The notes beneath the pieces are model-generated. The model had not been told where the DNA came from. It saw nothing but the letters and a program-made list of their open reading frames with translations, and did not search any database. Positions 24,822-33,634 of a stretch of 64,000 bases of DNA are shown piece by piece. The DNA is from Roseovarius sp. THAF9 (lineage in GTDB: Bacteria; Pseudomonadota; Alphaproteobacteria; Rhodobacterales; Rhodobacteraceae). Each line of letters opens with the position of its first letter. Positions within the stretch are counted from its first letter, which is position 1. Both the position numbers and the translations under genes were made by a program. The stretch lies in NCBI RefSeq assembly GCF_009363715.1, contig NZ_CP045404.1, positions 1,332,001 through 1,396,000 of the forward strand, given 5' to 3'.

Positions 24822-27010
24822 TGGCCCAGATCCACTGTGCCGGCGAGCGAAAGGGTCATGTCAGGCCCCTGCATCAGCAAAAGTCCGGTTTCTTGGCCGA
24901 CAGGCAAGCCTGCCGGATCGAGATCCCCCGCGAGGGCGAAATCCATGGTCATCCCCGGCATCCCGATATCGGCGATCGGTCCATGGGTGATATTGGCCAT
25001 GCCCGTCTCGGCGTCGACGCTATTGATCGTGCCGGTGACGGTCATCGGTTCGGGTTTGGCCTCTACTGCCGCCAACACCATCGTCAGGCCATCTGGCCGC
25101 AGGAAGGTCAGCGTCACCTCCTGCTCCAGGGGCAGATTCGCCGGGTCGAGCGTATCGGTCAGGGCAAAATCCATCGTCATGCCCGGCATGCCGATCTCGG
25201 CAATGGGTCCGTGCGCGATGGTTGCCATGCCGGTTTCGGCATCGATCGCCTCGATACGACCCTCGACGGTGATCGGCGGCGCGGCGTTCTCTTGCGGTCC
25301 GGCCTCCGCTATCTCGGGCGCTGGCTCGGCCTCTGCGCCCCCGGACCTTACGGCCACGATGACGGCCATGCCATCCTCTCCTGCGGACAGGTCAAACGAA
25401 ACTGGCTCGCCCAGCGGGATCGCGGCGGTATCGACGCCCTGCACGTCCAGGTCCATCTTCATCGCGGGCCAGCCAAGCGCCGGGATCGGATCATGGCTGA
25501 CGGTCAGCTTGCCCTCGGGCGTGACGGCATGAACCACGCCCTCGCCGGTGGCATCCACCCCGTCATCCCGCCCCAGGCGCGTCAGCGCAATCAGCCCGTC
25601 TGCCCCGCGCACCGCTTCGAATTCCACGTCCTGCCCCTCGGTCAGGTCCTCAAGGTAGACATCCGAGCGCAGGGCAAACTCGGTCTCCATCGCAGGCCAG
25701 CCCATTGCCTCGATCGGTGCGTGCGCGATCCGCGCGCGGCGCGTTTCAGGGTCCAGCGACAGCAGGACGCCCTTGCCGATGGCCGGTTCCGCATCGGTAG
25801 GGGCAAAACGCATCATCCCGGCGTTCAGGGCACTTTCGCTGTCGATCAGGAACTGGGCCGAGGCCACGACCTCGTCCCCCGGGGCCAGACCCTGCACAAT
25901 CTCGGTGCGCCGTCCCTCGGCAAATCCGCCGCGCAATCCGGTCGTCACCAGCCGGGGGCGGAAACTGCCGTCGGCCAGGCGCAGGATCACGCGTTCGGCG
26001 CGGCCGGTGCGGATCACCGCCTCGGACGGCACGGTCAGGGCCTGTCGCGCCTCGTTCGGCACAAGCGCAACCTTGGCGAACATGTTGGGCCGCAATAGAC
26101 CCTCTTTATTGTCGAACCGCAGACGCACCTGCAGCGTCCGCGTCTCGGCGTCGAGTTCCGGAAAGATATAGTCGATCTCGCCGGTAAAGACCTGCCCCGG
26201 CAGGTGATCGAACCGGGCCTCGGCGCGCATGTCGTCCGACAAGAGCGTCATGTCCCGCTCGAACACGTCCACCAGCAGCCAGACGGAGGAGGTATCGGCC
26301 AGCGACATCGCCCGTGTGTCGGGCCGCAGGTACATGCCATCGGCGGCGTCGAGCACGAAGACCACACCATCCTGGGGCGCATAGAACCGCACGCGCTGCG
26401 CCGGGCGTTCCGCCTGCGCCATCTCGTCGATCTGGCGGGCGCTGACACCGAAATTCATCAGCTTTGTCCGGGCGATTGCGATCTCGTCGGCATCGCCCGA
26501 CCGTGTGGCCCGCAGCAGCTCAGAACTGCCGATGGTGATCTCGGGAGCGTAGAGCTCAAACAGCAGGTCGCCCTCGGAGACCTCGTCGCCCACGGCGCGC
26601 ACTTCCAGCCGCTCGATCCATCCTTCGACGCGGGTATGGATATGGCTGGTTTCGTGCTCGTCGTAATCGACGAATCCCACCGTATCGATTCGGTGCGCTA
26701 TATCCTCGACCCGCGCCACGGCGGTGCGCACCCCGATGGTGTTCACCTCGGCGGCCGACAGCGTCACCTCCTCGGGGTCGCCCGAGGGTTCCTGGCCCTC
26801 GTAGACAGGGACGAGGTCCATGCCCATCGGCGACTTGCCCGGGCCATCCTTGCGGAAATTCGGGTCCATCGGCGCGACCCAATAGAGGATCTTGTCACCA
26901 TCATCGCCCGCATCCATCGTCTGGGTCATCCGCTCGCGCTCATACAGCACACCACCGGCGCCTCCAGCGGCGAGCGCCATGATCGCCAGCGCGAAATATC
27001 GTCCACGCAT
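24818..27010 (-). CDS. cusB: CusB-like adaptor with four tandem CusF-like domains
   Basis: A 730-residue periplasmic membrane-fusion protein. An N-terminal anchor (about 1-25) is followed by a metal-binding segment (YWVAPMDPNFRKDGPGKSPMG, about 42-65), then the hairpin, lipoyl and barrel domains of CusB (to about 400). Four CusF-like repeats follow at about 410-480, 485-555, 580-650 and 656-726. Repeats 1 and 2 keep the Trp (GWPAM); repeats 3 and 4 have GMPGMTMDFAL with Met in place of Trp. Repeat 1 has METE instead of MTMD. Most CusB proteins have none or one such domain. I chose ATG 27010; upstream codons look non-coding. It links the pump to its outer-membrane channel and delivers copper. 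Confidence 0.92.
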   Translation of the reverse strand: MRGRYFALAIMALAAGGAGGVLYERERMTQTMDAGDDGDKILYWVAPMDPNFRKDGPGKSPMGMDLVPVYEGQEPSGDPEEVTLSAAEVNTIGVRTAVARVEDIAHRIDTVGFVDYDEHETSHIHTRVEGWIERLEVRAVGDEVSEGDLLFELYAPEITIGSSELLRATRSGDADEIAIARTKLMNFGVSARQIDEMAQAERPAQRVRFYAPQDGVVFVLDAADGMYLRPDTRAMSLADTSSVWLLVDVFERDMTLLSDDMRAEARFDHLPGQVFTGEIDYIFPELDAETRTLQVRLRFDNKEGLLRPNMFAKVALVPNEARQALTVPSEAVIRTGRAERVILRLADGSFRPRLVTTGLRGGFAEGRRTEIVQGLAPGDEVVASAQFLIDSESALNAGMMRFAPTDAEPAIGKGVLLSLDPETRRARIAHAPIEAMGWPAMETEFALRSDVYLEDLTEGQDVEFEAVRGADGLIALTRLGRDDGVDATGEGVVHAVTPEGKLTVSHDPIPALGWPAMKMDLDVQGVDTAAIPLGEPVSFDLSAGEDGMAVIVAVRSGGAEAEPAPEIAEAGPQENAAPPITVEGRIEAIDAETGMATIAHGPIAEIGMPGMTMDFALTDTLDPANLPLEQEVTLTFLRPDGLTMVLAAVEAKPEPMTVTGTINSVDAETGMANITHGPIADIGMPGMTMDFALAGDLDPAGLPVGQETGLLLMQGPDMTLSLAGTVDLGQ

Positions 27011-27103
27011 ATCACATACCTGTCTCTTGGCGTCCCGCGGGCGCGCCGCAGCAACAAGGGTGCCCGGTCGCCGCAAGGCGCCCGGACCATTCCGATCAAG
27101 GGA

Positions 27104-27466
27104 TCAGGCGTGTTTTGGGGGTTTCTTGGCGCGCTCGGGTTCCGCCTGAGTCAGCCGGTCCTCGATGGACAGCAGGTAGCTGGCGGGCAGAATCTGCGCC
27201 TCCGGCCGGATCGCGCGGAAATCGGGCCCTTCGGAGAAACAGCAGACCGTCATCGTGCAGGCCGCATGGCCTTTCTGCATCGGCGCATCCGTCTCGTCCA
27301 TCGTCGGACAATCTCTGGCGGACGGGCCTGCGTGGTCCATCATGTGCGCGGGCTCAGCCGTTGCCGCCGCCGCACCGGCGGCGCCCATGCCAAACGAGCC
27401 CATGACGAACATCGCCATGAGCACGACCATCAGGCATTTGGCAAGAGCGGCCCGCAACTGTCTCAT
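27104..27466 (-). CDS. Small exported Cys/Met/His-rich protein
   Basis: A 120-residue protein with a signal peptide (about 1-35) and a mature part holding clustered possible metal ligands: HMMDH, DCPTMDE, GHAACTMTVCCF. It is first in the minus-strand cus operon, 93 bases before cusB, so a role in periplasmic copper sensing or binding is likely. A similar layout (signal peptide, Cys cluster, Pro/Lys-rich tail) is seen in the protein at 32,123-32,455. I cannot name the family. Confidence 0.65.
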   Translation of the reverse strand: MRQLRAALAKCLMVVLMAMFVMGSFGMGAAGAAAATAEPAHMMDHAGPSARDCPTMDETDAPMQKGHAACTMTVCCFSEGPDFRAIRPEAQILPASYLLSIEDRLTQAEPERAKKPPKHA

Positions 27467-27593
27467 GACGCCAGAAAATACCGGGCTTTCCACGACTGTC
27501 CAGTCAAACCACCCACAAAGCAAAGATCGCCACCCCAATTTTTCGTGATCTGAAGGATTCCGACCGTTGCTTTGCGATTTTTTTCGTCCGGCC

Positions 27594-27624
27594 TTGACCC
27601 TCCAGTGACTGGAAACCTTACATA
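27594..27624 (+). promoter_or_regulatory. MerR/CueR-type promoter of copA
   Basis: A -35 box TTGACC (27,594-27,599) and a -10-like TACATA (27,619-27,624) are separated by 19 bases. The spacer holds a perfect dyad, TCCAGT-G-ACTGGA (27,601-27,613). An over-long spacer with a dyad is the hallmark of promoters that CueR/MerR-family activators untwist. No MerR-family gene lies in the window. Confidence 0.75.
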
Positions 27625-27649
27625 AGCTGCCAGGGACAAGGAGACAGCC

Positions 27650-30007
27650 ATGACCGGGCATGCAAACCACGATCACCCCCATCATCACCACGATCACGGC
27701 AACGATGGTCCCGCCGGGGCCGATACCGCAACGGACCCGGTCTGCGGAATGACCGTCCAGGTCACCGACAAGACCCGCACCGAAAATTATGATGGGCAAA
27801 GCTTCCATTTCTGCTCCGACGGTTGCCAGGAGAAGTTCAGCAACGATCCCTATTTCTATGCGTCCGGCAACGCCAAAAAGGCCAAGGGCAATGTGGCGCA
27901 AGGCACGCAATGGACCTGCCCGATGCATCCCGAAATCATCCGCGACGAACCCGGGGCCTGCCCGATCTGCGGCATGGCGCTCGAGCCGATGGTGCCCAGC
28001 GACGAGCCCAGCGAGGAACTGAACGACTTTACCCGCCGCCTCTGGGTCAGTGCCGCGGCGGCGGTGCCCCTCATGGTGCTGACGATGGGGGAAATGGTCG
28101 GCCTCAACCTGCGAGACTGGCTGGGTCACCAACTTTCGGTCTACATCGAATTCGCGCTGGCCACGCCGATTGTCTTCTGGGCCGCTCAGCCTTTCTTCAA
28201 ACGCGGAGTCGACTCAATCCGAAACCTGTCTCCCAATATGTGGACGCTGATTTCGCTGGGCGTGGGCGCGGCCTACCTCTACTCGCTTTTCGCCACCTTC
28301 GCGCCGGGGATCTTTCCGCAGGAATACCGCATGGGCGCCGGCGTCGGAACCTATTACGAAGCGGCGGTGGTCATCGTCACGCTGATCTTCGTGGGGCAGG
28401 TTCTGGAACTGCGCGCCCGTGAGCGCACAGGCGACGCGATCCGGGCATTGATGGATCTTGCACCCAAGACCGCCCGTCGCATCCTGCCGGACGGTTCGGA
28501 ATACGACGCGCCGCTGGAAAACGTGGTCGAGGGCGACATGCTTCGCGTACGTCCCGGTGACAGCGTGCCGGTCGATGCCGAGGTGACCGAGGGGCACTCC
28601 TCGGTCGATGAAAGCATGATCACGGGTGAGCCGGTGCCGGTGGAAAAGACCGAGGGCGATCGCGTCACCGGCGGCACGATCAACAAGAACGGAACCCTTG
28701 CGATCCGGGCCACGCAGGTGGGCGCCGATACCGTGCTGGCGCAGATCGTCGACATGGTCGCGGGCGCGCGGCGCTCCAAGGCGCCAATCCAGGGCCTTGC
28801 CGACAATGTGTCGGAGATCTTCGTGCCGACAGTCGTGGCCGTCGCCGTGATCGCTTTCGGCACCTGGCTGGCGGTAGGGCCGGACCCGGCGCTGGCCTTC
28901 GCCATCGTCTCGGCGGTTTCGGTGCTGATCATCGCCTGTCCCTGCGCGCTGGGTCTCGCCACCCCGATCTCGATCACCACCGCCGCCGGACGCGGGGCAC
29001 AGGCCGGCGTTCTAATCAAGGATGCGCAGGCGCTCGAACGCATGTCCAAGGTCGATACGCTCATCGTCGACAAGACCGGCACCCTGACCGAGGGGCGACC
29101 GCGCCTGACCGACGTAGTCACCCTGTCGGATCGCAACGAGGAAGACGTGCTGGCCGTCGCCGCCGCGCTGGAGATGGGCTCCGAGCACCCGTTGGCGGAG
29201 GCCATCGTGTCCGGCGCGCGAGACCGTGGGCTGAAGCCCGCACGGGCCAGCGATTTCGAGGCTATCACCGGCAAGGGCGTTAGGGGCCGGGTCGATGAAA
29301 GCGAGGTGGCGCTCGGCAATCCGGCGATGATGGAAAGCCTTGGCGTAGATACAAGCGGCGCCGAAGAAACGGCAGACACACTCCGCGCCGAGGGCAAGAC
29401 CGCGATGTTCATCGCCATCGGCGGCACCCTGGCAGGGATCGTCGCCGTGGCCGACCCGATCAAGGACACCACCGAAGCCGCGATCCGCGATCTGCACGCC
29501 CAAGGTTTGCGGGTGATCATGGCAACGGGCGACAACCAGCGCACCGCCGAGGCGGTGGCTGCCAAGCTGGGTATCGACGACGTCCGCGCGGGTGCCTTGC
29601 CGGAGGACAAGAAAGCGCTGGTAGATGAGCTTCACGCTGCGGGCGCACTGGTCGCCATGGCAGGGGACGGCGTGAACGATGCACCCGCTCTGGCGGCGGC
29701 GGATGTGGGCATCGCGATGGGCACAGGCGCCGACGTGGCGGTGGAAAGCGCCGGCATAACGCTGTTGTCGGGGGATCTGACGGGGATCGTCCGAGCGCGC
29801 AAGCTGGCCCGCGCCACCTTGCGCAACATCAAGCAGAATCTGTTCTTTGCCTTCGTTTACAACGCCGCCGGCGTACCGGTCGCGGCGGGTATCCTATACC
29901 CGGTCTTCGGCCTCCTGCTCTCGCCGATGATCGCGGCGGCGGCGATGTCCCTGTCGTCCGTCTCGGTGATCGGCAATGCGCTTCGGTTGCGCGGGGTAAG
30001 GCTCTGA
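27650..30007 (+). CDS. copA: Copper-exporting P1B-type ATPase
   Basis: A 785-residue ATPase that pumps Cu(I) out of the cytoplasm. The N-terminus is His-rich, then a YHS domain (DPVCGM ... HFCSDGC, about 25-65) and a heavy-metal-binding segment (TCPMHPEI ... [10 protein letters not shown], about 88-118) replace the usual HMA domains. Later come TGEP, the membrane metal site [10 protein letters not shown], the phosphorylation site DKTGTLTEG and the hinge [15 protein letters not shown] precedes the ATG. It is divergent from the cus operon and probably driven by the MerR-type promoter just upstream. Confidence 0.95.
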   Translation: MTGHANHDHPHHHHDHGNDGPAGADTATDPVCGMTVQVTDKTRTENYDGQSFHFCSDGCQEKFSNDPYFYASGNAKKAKGNVAQGTQWTCPMHPEIIRDEPGACPICGMALEPMVPSDEPSEELNDFTRRLWVSAAAAVPLMVLTMGEMVGLNLRDWLGHQLSVYIEFALATPIVFWAAQPFFKRGVDSIRNLSPNMWTLISLGVGAAYLYSLFATFAPGIFPQEYRMGAGVGTYYEAAVVIVTLIFVGQVLELRARERTGDAIRALMDLAPKTARRILPDGSEYDAPLENVVEGDMLRVRPGDSVPVDAEVTEGHSSVDESMITGEPVPVEKTEGDRVTGGTINKNGTLAIRATQVGADTVLAQIVDMVAGARRSKAPIQGLADNVSEIFVPTVVAVAVIAFGTWLAVGPDPALAFAIVSAVSVLIIACPCALGLATPISITTAAGRGAQAGVLIKDAQALERMSKVDTLIVDKTGTLTEGRPRLTDVVTLSDRNEEDVLAVAAALEMGSEHPLAEAIVSGARDRGLKPARASDFEAITGKGVRGRVDESEVALGNPAMMESLGVDTSGAEETADTLRAEGKTAMFIAIGGTLAGIVAVADPIKDTTEAAIRDLHAQGLRVIMATGDNQRTAEAVAAKLGIDDVRAGALPEDKKALVDELHAAGALVAMAGDGVNDAPALAAADVGIAMGTGADVAVESAGITLLSGDLTGIVRARKLARATLRNIKQNLFFAFVYNAAGVPVAAGILYPVFGLLLSPMIAAAAMSLSSVSVIGNALRLRGVRL

Positions 30008-30084
30008 CCAACACTCCGTAAGCCGAGCGGGGCACGGCCTGCCGGCGACAGATCCGGCAGGTCTGATATTCTATCATAACGGCG

Positions 30085-30525
30085 TCAGTTGATTCCGTTG
30101 GCCTGCTGAACCTCGCGGATATAGGCGACGATCGCGTCCACGTCGCCGCGGGTCAGGCCCTCTTGCGCCGGCATGTTGCCGAATTTCCAGTGATGCGCGC
30201 GCACCCCGTTCTGCACCGCCAGGTGAAATGCCATGTCGCTGTGATGCGAAGGCTCATAGACCTTGTGAATCAACGGCGGTCCATTGCCTATCCTCCCGGC
30301 GGCGTTCGTGCCGTGGCACTCGGCACATGCGGAGTCAAAGGCGGTCTGGCCCAATTGCGCGGTCTGCGACAGTGTCTGGGGCAAAGCGACCTCCACCATG
30401 GCCGCGCCCTGCGCCGGGACGACCCCGGTGCCGGAGGTGGTCTCGCCTCCGCCGGTGTTCGTGAAATAGACCGCGGCGGCCCCGACAAGTGCCGCCACCG
30501 CGCCGATGATAAGCGTTCTGTTCAT
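30085..30525 (-). CDS. Monohaem cytochrome c
   Basis: A 146-residue exported or membrane-anchored c-type cytochrome. An N-terminal hydrophobic segment (about 2-22) is followed by one haem site CAECH (about 66-70), with axial Met likely in GNMPAQEGL. ATG 30525 is preferred over one two codons upstream because GGAAAGGA lies six bases before it. It is the last gene of a four-gene minus-strand operon beside the copper genes and should shuttle electrons in the periplasm. Confidence 0.85.
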   Translation of the reverse strand: MNRTLIIGAVAALVGAAAVYFTNTGGGETTSGTGVVPAQGAAMVEVALPQTLSQTAQLGQTAFDSACAECHGTNAAGRIGNGPPLIHKVYEPSHHSDMAFHLAVQNGVRAHHWKFGNMPAQEGLTRGDVDAIVAYIREVQQANGIN

Positions 30526-30564
30526 GGTCATTCCTTTCCGGACGCTGTCCCGTTCGGGGCCGCG

Positions 30565-31467
30565 TCAGTTATCCGTGGGTGGGTCTTCATCCAGCAGGTA
30601 AGCGGCCATAGCTTCACGGTCGGCTTGAGACAGCCAAGCGGTTCCGTCGCGCACGACCTCGCCCATGCCAGTGCCGAATGTGTCGCCATCCGGCATCACG
30701 CCCGACTTCAGCCCGAAGGCCAGCGAGGACACGGTCCAGCCTGACTCGCGCAGGCCACCGGGTCGGATCGGCGGGGCCTTGCCTCCGTCCGGCAGGTCGT
30801 CGCTCCCAGAGAGATATTGCTCAGGTCGCCGCCCGCCCAGAAAGTTGCGGTCGGTATGGCACGCGCCGCAATGGGCCAGCCCGTTGACCAGCCACCGTCC
30901 CCGGTTCCAGGCGTCGGACCTGTCAGGATCCGCCGCCGTCGCCGGGCCCTTGGCATAGGCTGCCCGCCACAACTTCAGGCCGAAGCGCAGGTTGAACGGG
31001 AAGGCGATCTCGTTCCCGCCCGCCGTCACCTCCTGCGGTCCCACCCCCTGGAACGCCGCCCAGAGGTCGGCGATGTCCTGGTCGCTCAGATCGCCGTAGA
31101 AGGCATAGGGAAAGGCCGGGTAGTAGGGATCCCCGTCCGGGGCCACGCCCTGCCGCACGGCGCGGGCGAAATCGTCGATTGTCCACGCGCCGATACCTGC
31201 GGTGTCATGCGGGGTGATGTTGGGCGGCACGAACCGGCCAAAGCCGGTTTCGATGGGCGCCCCGCCGGTCAGGGCCGGACGGCCCGAGCCGGCATCGGAA
31301 TGGCAGGCAATGCAGCCCCCGGCCCGGGCGAGGTAGGCGCCCCTTTGCGCGTCACCTTCGCGCTCGGTCAGGTCGGGCGCTTCACCGATCGGCCAGACGG
31401 CCAGCGACGCACCGCCCAGCCCCGCCAGCGCGGCGAGGCCGATTAGAACACGAAAACTGCGGTACAT
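30565..31467 (-). CDS. Dihaem cytochrome c
   Basis: A 300-residue protein with an N-terminal membrane anchor or signal (about 1-24) and two haem sites, CIACH (about 52) and CGACH (about 200). The layout resembles cytochrome subunits of alcohol or sorbitol dehydrogenases (repeated GR.L.TGG.P / PNITPH motifs), with two of the usual three domains. It begins right after the cytochrome c' stop, so they are co-translated. Its dehydrogenase partner is not in the window. Confidence 0.85.
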   Translation of the reverse strand: MYRSFRVLIGLAALAGLGGASLAVWPIGEAPDLTEREGDAQRGAYLARAGGCIACHSDAGSGRPALTGGAPIETGFGRFVPPNITPHDTAGIGAWTIDDFARAVRQGVAPDGDPYYPAFPYAFYGDLSDQDIADLWAAFQGVGPQEVTAGGNEIAFPFNLRFGLKLWRAAYAKGPATAADPDRSDAWNRGRWLVNGLAHCGACHTDRNFLGGRRPEQYLSGSDDLPDGGKAPPIRPGGLRESGWTVSSLAFGLKSGVMPDGDTFGTGMGEVVRDGTAWLSQADREAMAAYLLDEDPPTDN

Positions 31468-31469
31468 GG

Positions 31470-32069
31470 TCAGTCGTCGTCCTGCCGATAGCGATCATGA
31501 CAGGCCGAACAAGTTTGCGTCACCATCATGAAGGCCCCATCGGTGGGCATCTGGCCGATACGCTCGGCGGTCATCCCCTCGGGCATGGCGCCGTCGCCCA
31601 TCATCATGCCGCCCCCCATCATGCCGGAGCTATCCCCCATCATGTTGCCGCCCATCATCCCGGACTGGCCGCCCATCATGTGGCCGTCGCCATGCAGCCC
31701 GTTGCCCGCAGCAAGGGCAAGCCCCTGCGCCGCCTTTTCCAGTTGGGTTGCGAGGGTGCTGAAGCGGTCCCATTCCTCACAGGTGCGCGGCAGGGTTTCG
31801 GACGGATGCTCGGTCGAACCCTCCGGGAACTTGCCGGTCATGGCCTTGCCCGCCTCGGCGGCGATGACCTGCGCGGCCTCTCGCACAGCGGCTTCATCAT
31901 AGCCGACCTCGCCGGACATCATCGGCTTTATGCGCTTGATCGCGTCACCCATGGATTTCATCGCGTCCATACGCTCCTTGACCACGCCGGTGGCGCCCGA
32001 GTGCGCGAATGCCGCGGCGGAAAGGCTCGCGATGGCGGCCCCGCCAAGTACCAATTGTCTGAATGTCAT
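31470..32069 (-). CDS. Cytochrome c' with Met-rich loop
   Basis: A 199-residue exported protein (signal about 1-22). The four-helix cytochrome c' pattern ends in the C-terminal haem site C187-x-x-CH (QTCSACHDRYR). Between helices 3 and 4, residues about 126-166 form a His/Met/Gly-rich insert with repeated GMMGG-type units, not part of the normal fold. Met clusters of this sort bind Cu(I) in CopK/CusB/PcoC-type proteins, so copper binding is inferred. Normal length is about 150 residues. It opens the cytochrome set, 53 bases after a small exported protein. Confidence 0.85.
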   Translation of the reverse strand: MTFRQLVLGGAAIASLSAAAFAHSGATGVVKERMDAMKSMGDAIKRIKPMMSGEVGYDEAAVREAAQVIAAEAGKAMTGKFPEGSTEHPSETLPRTCEEWDRFSTLATQLEKAAQGLALAAGNGLHGDGHMMGGQSGMMGGNMMGDSSGMMGGGMMMGDGAMPEGMTAERIGQMPTDGAFMMVTQTCSACHDRYRQDDD

Positions 32070-32122
32070 TCCTGATTTCCCTTTTCCGATAGAGTTCACC
32101 CCGAGGGGCAGATGTCCATCGG

Positions 32123-32455
32123 TCAGGCTCGCGGTGGGGGAGGATCAGTTGCCGAGGAGAGGGAGGCGTGTCGATACACGGCCATGTCGCGTCGCAACAT
32201 AGTGAGAGGACCTTCCAGCGGCCCTGTGGCCGGGCTGAACTGAACAAATTGCACGACACAGGTGCCGGCCTTGTGACAACAGGTGTCGACCGTTGTCATA
32301 TCTTCGCCCGTCGCATGGGGCTCAGACGCCGCGGCGGGCTCGTGCATCCGATCCGGATGCGCGGACGCAGGCGCGGTCGTTGCTACAAGAACGCCAACAA
32401 AGGCGATCGTCAGCCATCCGGCCAATAGCGCCATGCGATATGCAGCAACTCTCAT
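32123..32455 (-). CDS. Small exported Cys-rich protein
   Basis: A 110-residue protein with a signal peptide (about 1-33, ending APASA). The mature part has His and Cys candidates for metal binding (HPDRMHEP, DTCCHKAGTC) and a Pro-rich tail. It heads the cytochrome operon. It resembles the small protein at 27,104-27,466 in layout. Its function is unknown; a role in copper response is inferred from context only. Confidence 0.55.
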   Translation of the reverse strand: MRVAAYRMALLAGWLTIAFVGVLVATTAPASAHPDRMHEPAAASEPHATGEDMTTVDTCCHKAGTCVVQFVQFSPATGPLEGPLTMLRRDMAVYRHASLSSATDPPPPRA

Positions 32456-32534
32456 ATCGAAATCATGTCTTTCGATCGCATGGGTTGTCAATACGCAGCC
32501 GACCGATAGCGGCGGTCACCAGCTCGCGTCTGGC

Positions 32535-32723
32535 ATCATCCGTGCGCGAACCTCTTCATCGACATTAGTGGCTGGGCTGCTCGTGCATGGCTTTTTCAAC
32601 GTGTTTGCCGGATCGGTCATCGAGAACCCCGCGCCATGGATGTGGGGACCGTTCTGTTTTGGGATCGACGGTGTTCTGGCGCTGGCGCTGATCGCGATGT
32701 TCTGCCGCGGCGAGCCCCAGTGA
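32535..32723 (+). pseudogene. Fragment of a membrane protein
   Basis: The frame ends with LLVHGFFNVF and two hydrophobic stretches (to MFCRGEPQ), much like the last two membrane segments of a CPBP-type intramembrane protease. No matching upstream part or start exists; the codons before about 32,535 are antisense to the neighbouring gene. It looks like a truncated leftover. The family call is weak. Confidence 0.35.
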
Positions 32724-32727
32724 AGCT

Positions 32728-33000
32728 CTATCTTGACGCCTTCTGCAACAGACCGATCAGCTCGTCAAACTTCGCGCGCTGCTCTTCCGGGTCGCCGCTG
32801 GCGATCGCGGACTCGACACAATGCGCGGCATGGTTCTCCAGAACCAGTCTCTCGACCCCCAGCACGGCCGACCGGATCGCAGCCGTCTGTGCCAGGATGT
32901 CCATGCAATAGCGGTCGTTCTCGACCATCTGGGCGATACCGCGGACCTGTCCCTCGAGCCGTGACAGGCGGTCCAGTGTCTTTTGCTTGTTGGCCTTCAT
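32728..33000 (-). CDS. csoR: CsoR-family copper-sensing repressor
   Basis: A 90-residue all-helical repressor. The Cu(I) triad of CsoR is present as Cys32, His57 and Cys61 (YCMDIL; NHAAHC). It should leave DNA when Cu(I) binds. ATG 33000 (MKANKQKTLDRL) gives the family's normal length. It is divergent from the DUF305 gene, with a perfect 7-base dyad between them. Confidence 0.9.
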   Translation of the reverse strand: MKANKQKTLDRLSRLEGQVRGIAQMVENDRYCMDILAQTAAIRSAVLGVERLVLENHAAHCVESAIASGDPEEQRAKFDELIGLLQKASR

Positions 33001-33044
33001 GTGCCGGTGCTCCCGTTCCTGGAACAAACGTCCAATGCGTCCGT

Positions 33045-33063
33045 TATACCCCATATGGGTATA
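33045..33063. promoter_or_regulatory. Candidate CsoR operator
   Basis: TATACCC and GGGTATA form a perfect inverted repeat with a 5-base spacer, midway between divergent csoR and the DUF305 gene. A/T-flanked G/C tracts are typical of CsoR-family operators. Confidence 0.65.
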
Positions 33064-33078
33064 TTGAGGAGACAGACA

Positions 33079-33633
33079 ATGGCACGGCCGGACCACCCCA
33101 CTACGACTTCAAGCTCCGCGCACCCCGATAGGGCTGAAGAAAAAAGCAGTGGATACGGCCGGTTCCTGGCGATGATCGGCACCTCGACCGTTGTGATGTA
33201 TGGCCTGATGTATCTTAATACCTTTGCCCTCGATCACGTCTTCTTCTCGCAGACGCGGATGTGGATGGCGCTCTACATGGGCGGAACGATGGCCGTGATC
33301 ATGCTGTCATTCATGCTGGGCATGTATTCCAACCGGAAGACGAATATCACTATCTTCATCGGCGCGGCGATTGCCGTTGCGGCGGGTGTCTACCTTGTCC
33401 GATCGCAGGATACGGTGGGCGATGTCGCCTGGATGAAGGCGATGATCCCGCACCACTCTATCGCGATCCTGACCAGCGAGCGCGCCGACCTGTCCGACCC
33501 GCGGGTCCAGGCGCTGGCCGAGGCGATCGTCGAGGTGCAGCGCAACGAGATCGCCGAAATGAAAAACTACATCGCCGACATCTCGGAGAACGGCGACGCC
33601 GCACCGGGGACCGAACGCAACAAGGTGGAATGA
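33079..33633 (+). CDS. DUF305 membrane protein
   Basis: A 184-residue protein with three hydrophobic segments (about 28-50, 57-78, 85-102) and a C-terminal DUF305 part with the family motif MIPHHSIAI (about 120). DUF305 proteins often occur with copper and other metal resistance genes; the His pair may bind metal. TGAGGAGA precedes ATG 33079. The next gene starts one base after its stop. Expression is probably controlled by CsoR through the upstream dyad. Confidence 0.85.
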   Translation: MARPDHPTTTSSSAHPDRAEEKSSGYGRFLAMIGTSTVVMYGLMYLNTFALDHVFFSQTRMWMALYMGGTMAVIMLSFMLGMYSNRKTNITIFIGAAIAVAAGVYLVRSQDTVGDVAWMKAMIPHHSIAILTSERADLSDPRVQALAEAIVEVQRNEIAEMKNYIADISENGDAAPGTERNKVE

Positions 33634-33634
33634 C

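Noticed and set aside
27467..28132. Upstream extension of the small exported protein gene over copA
   Set aside because: The extra frame is antisense to copA, while an ATG with a good signal peptide exists at 27466.
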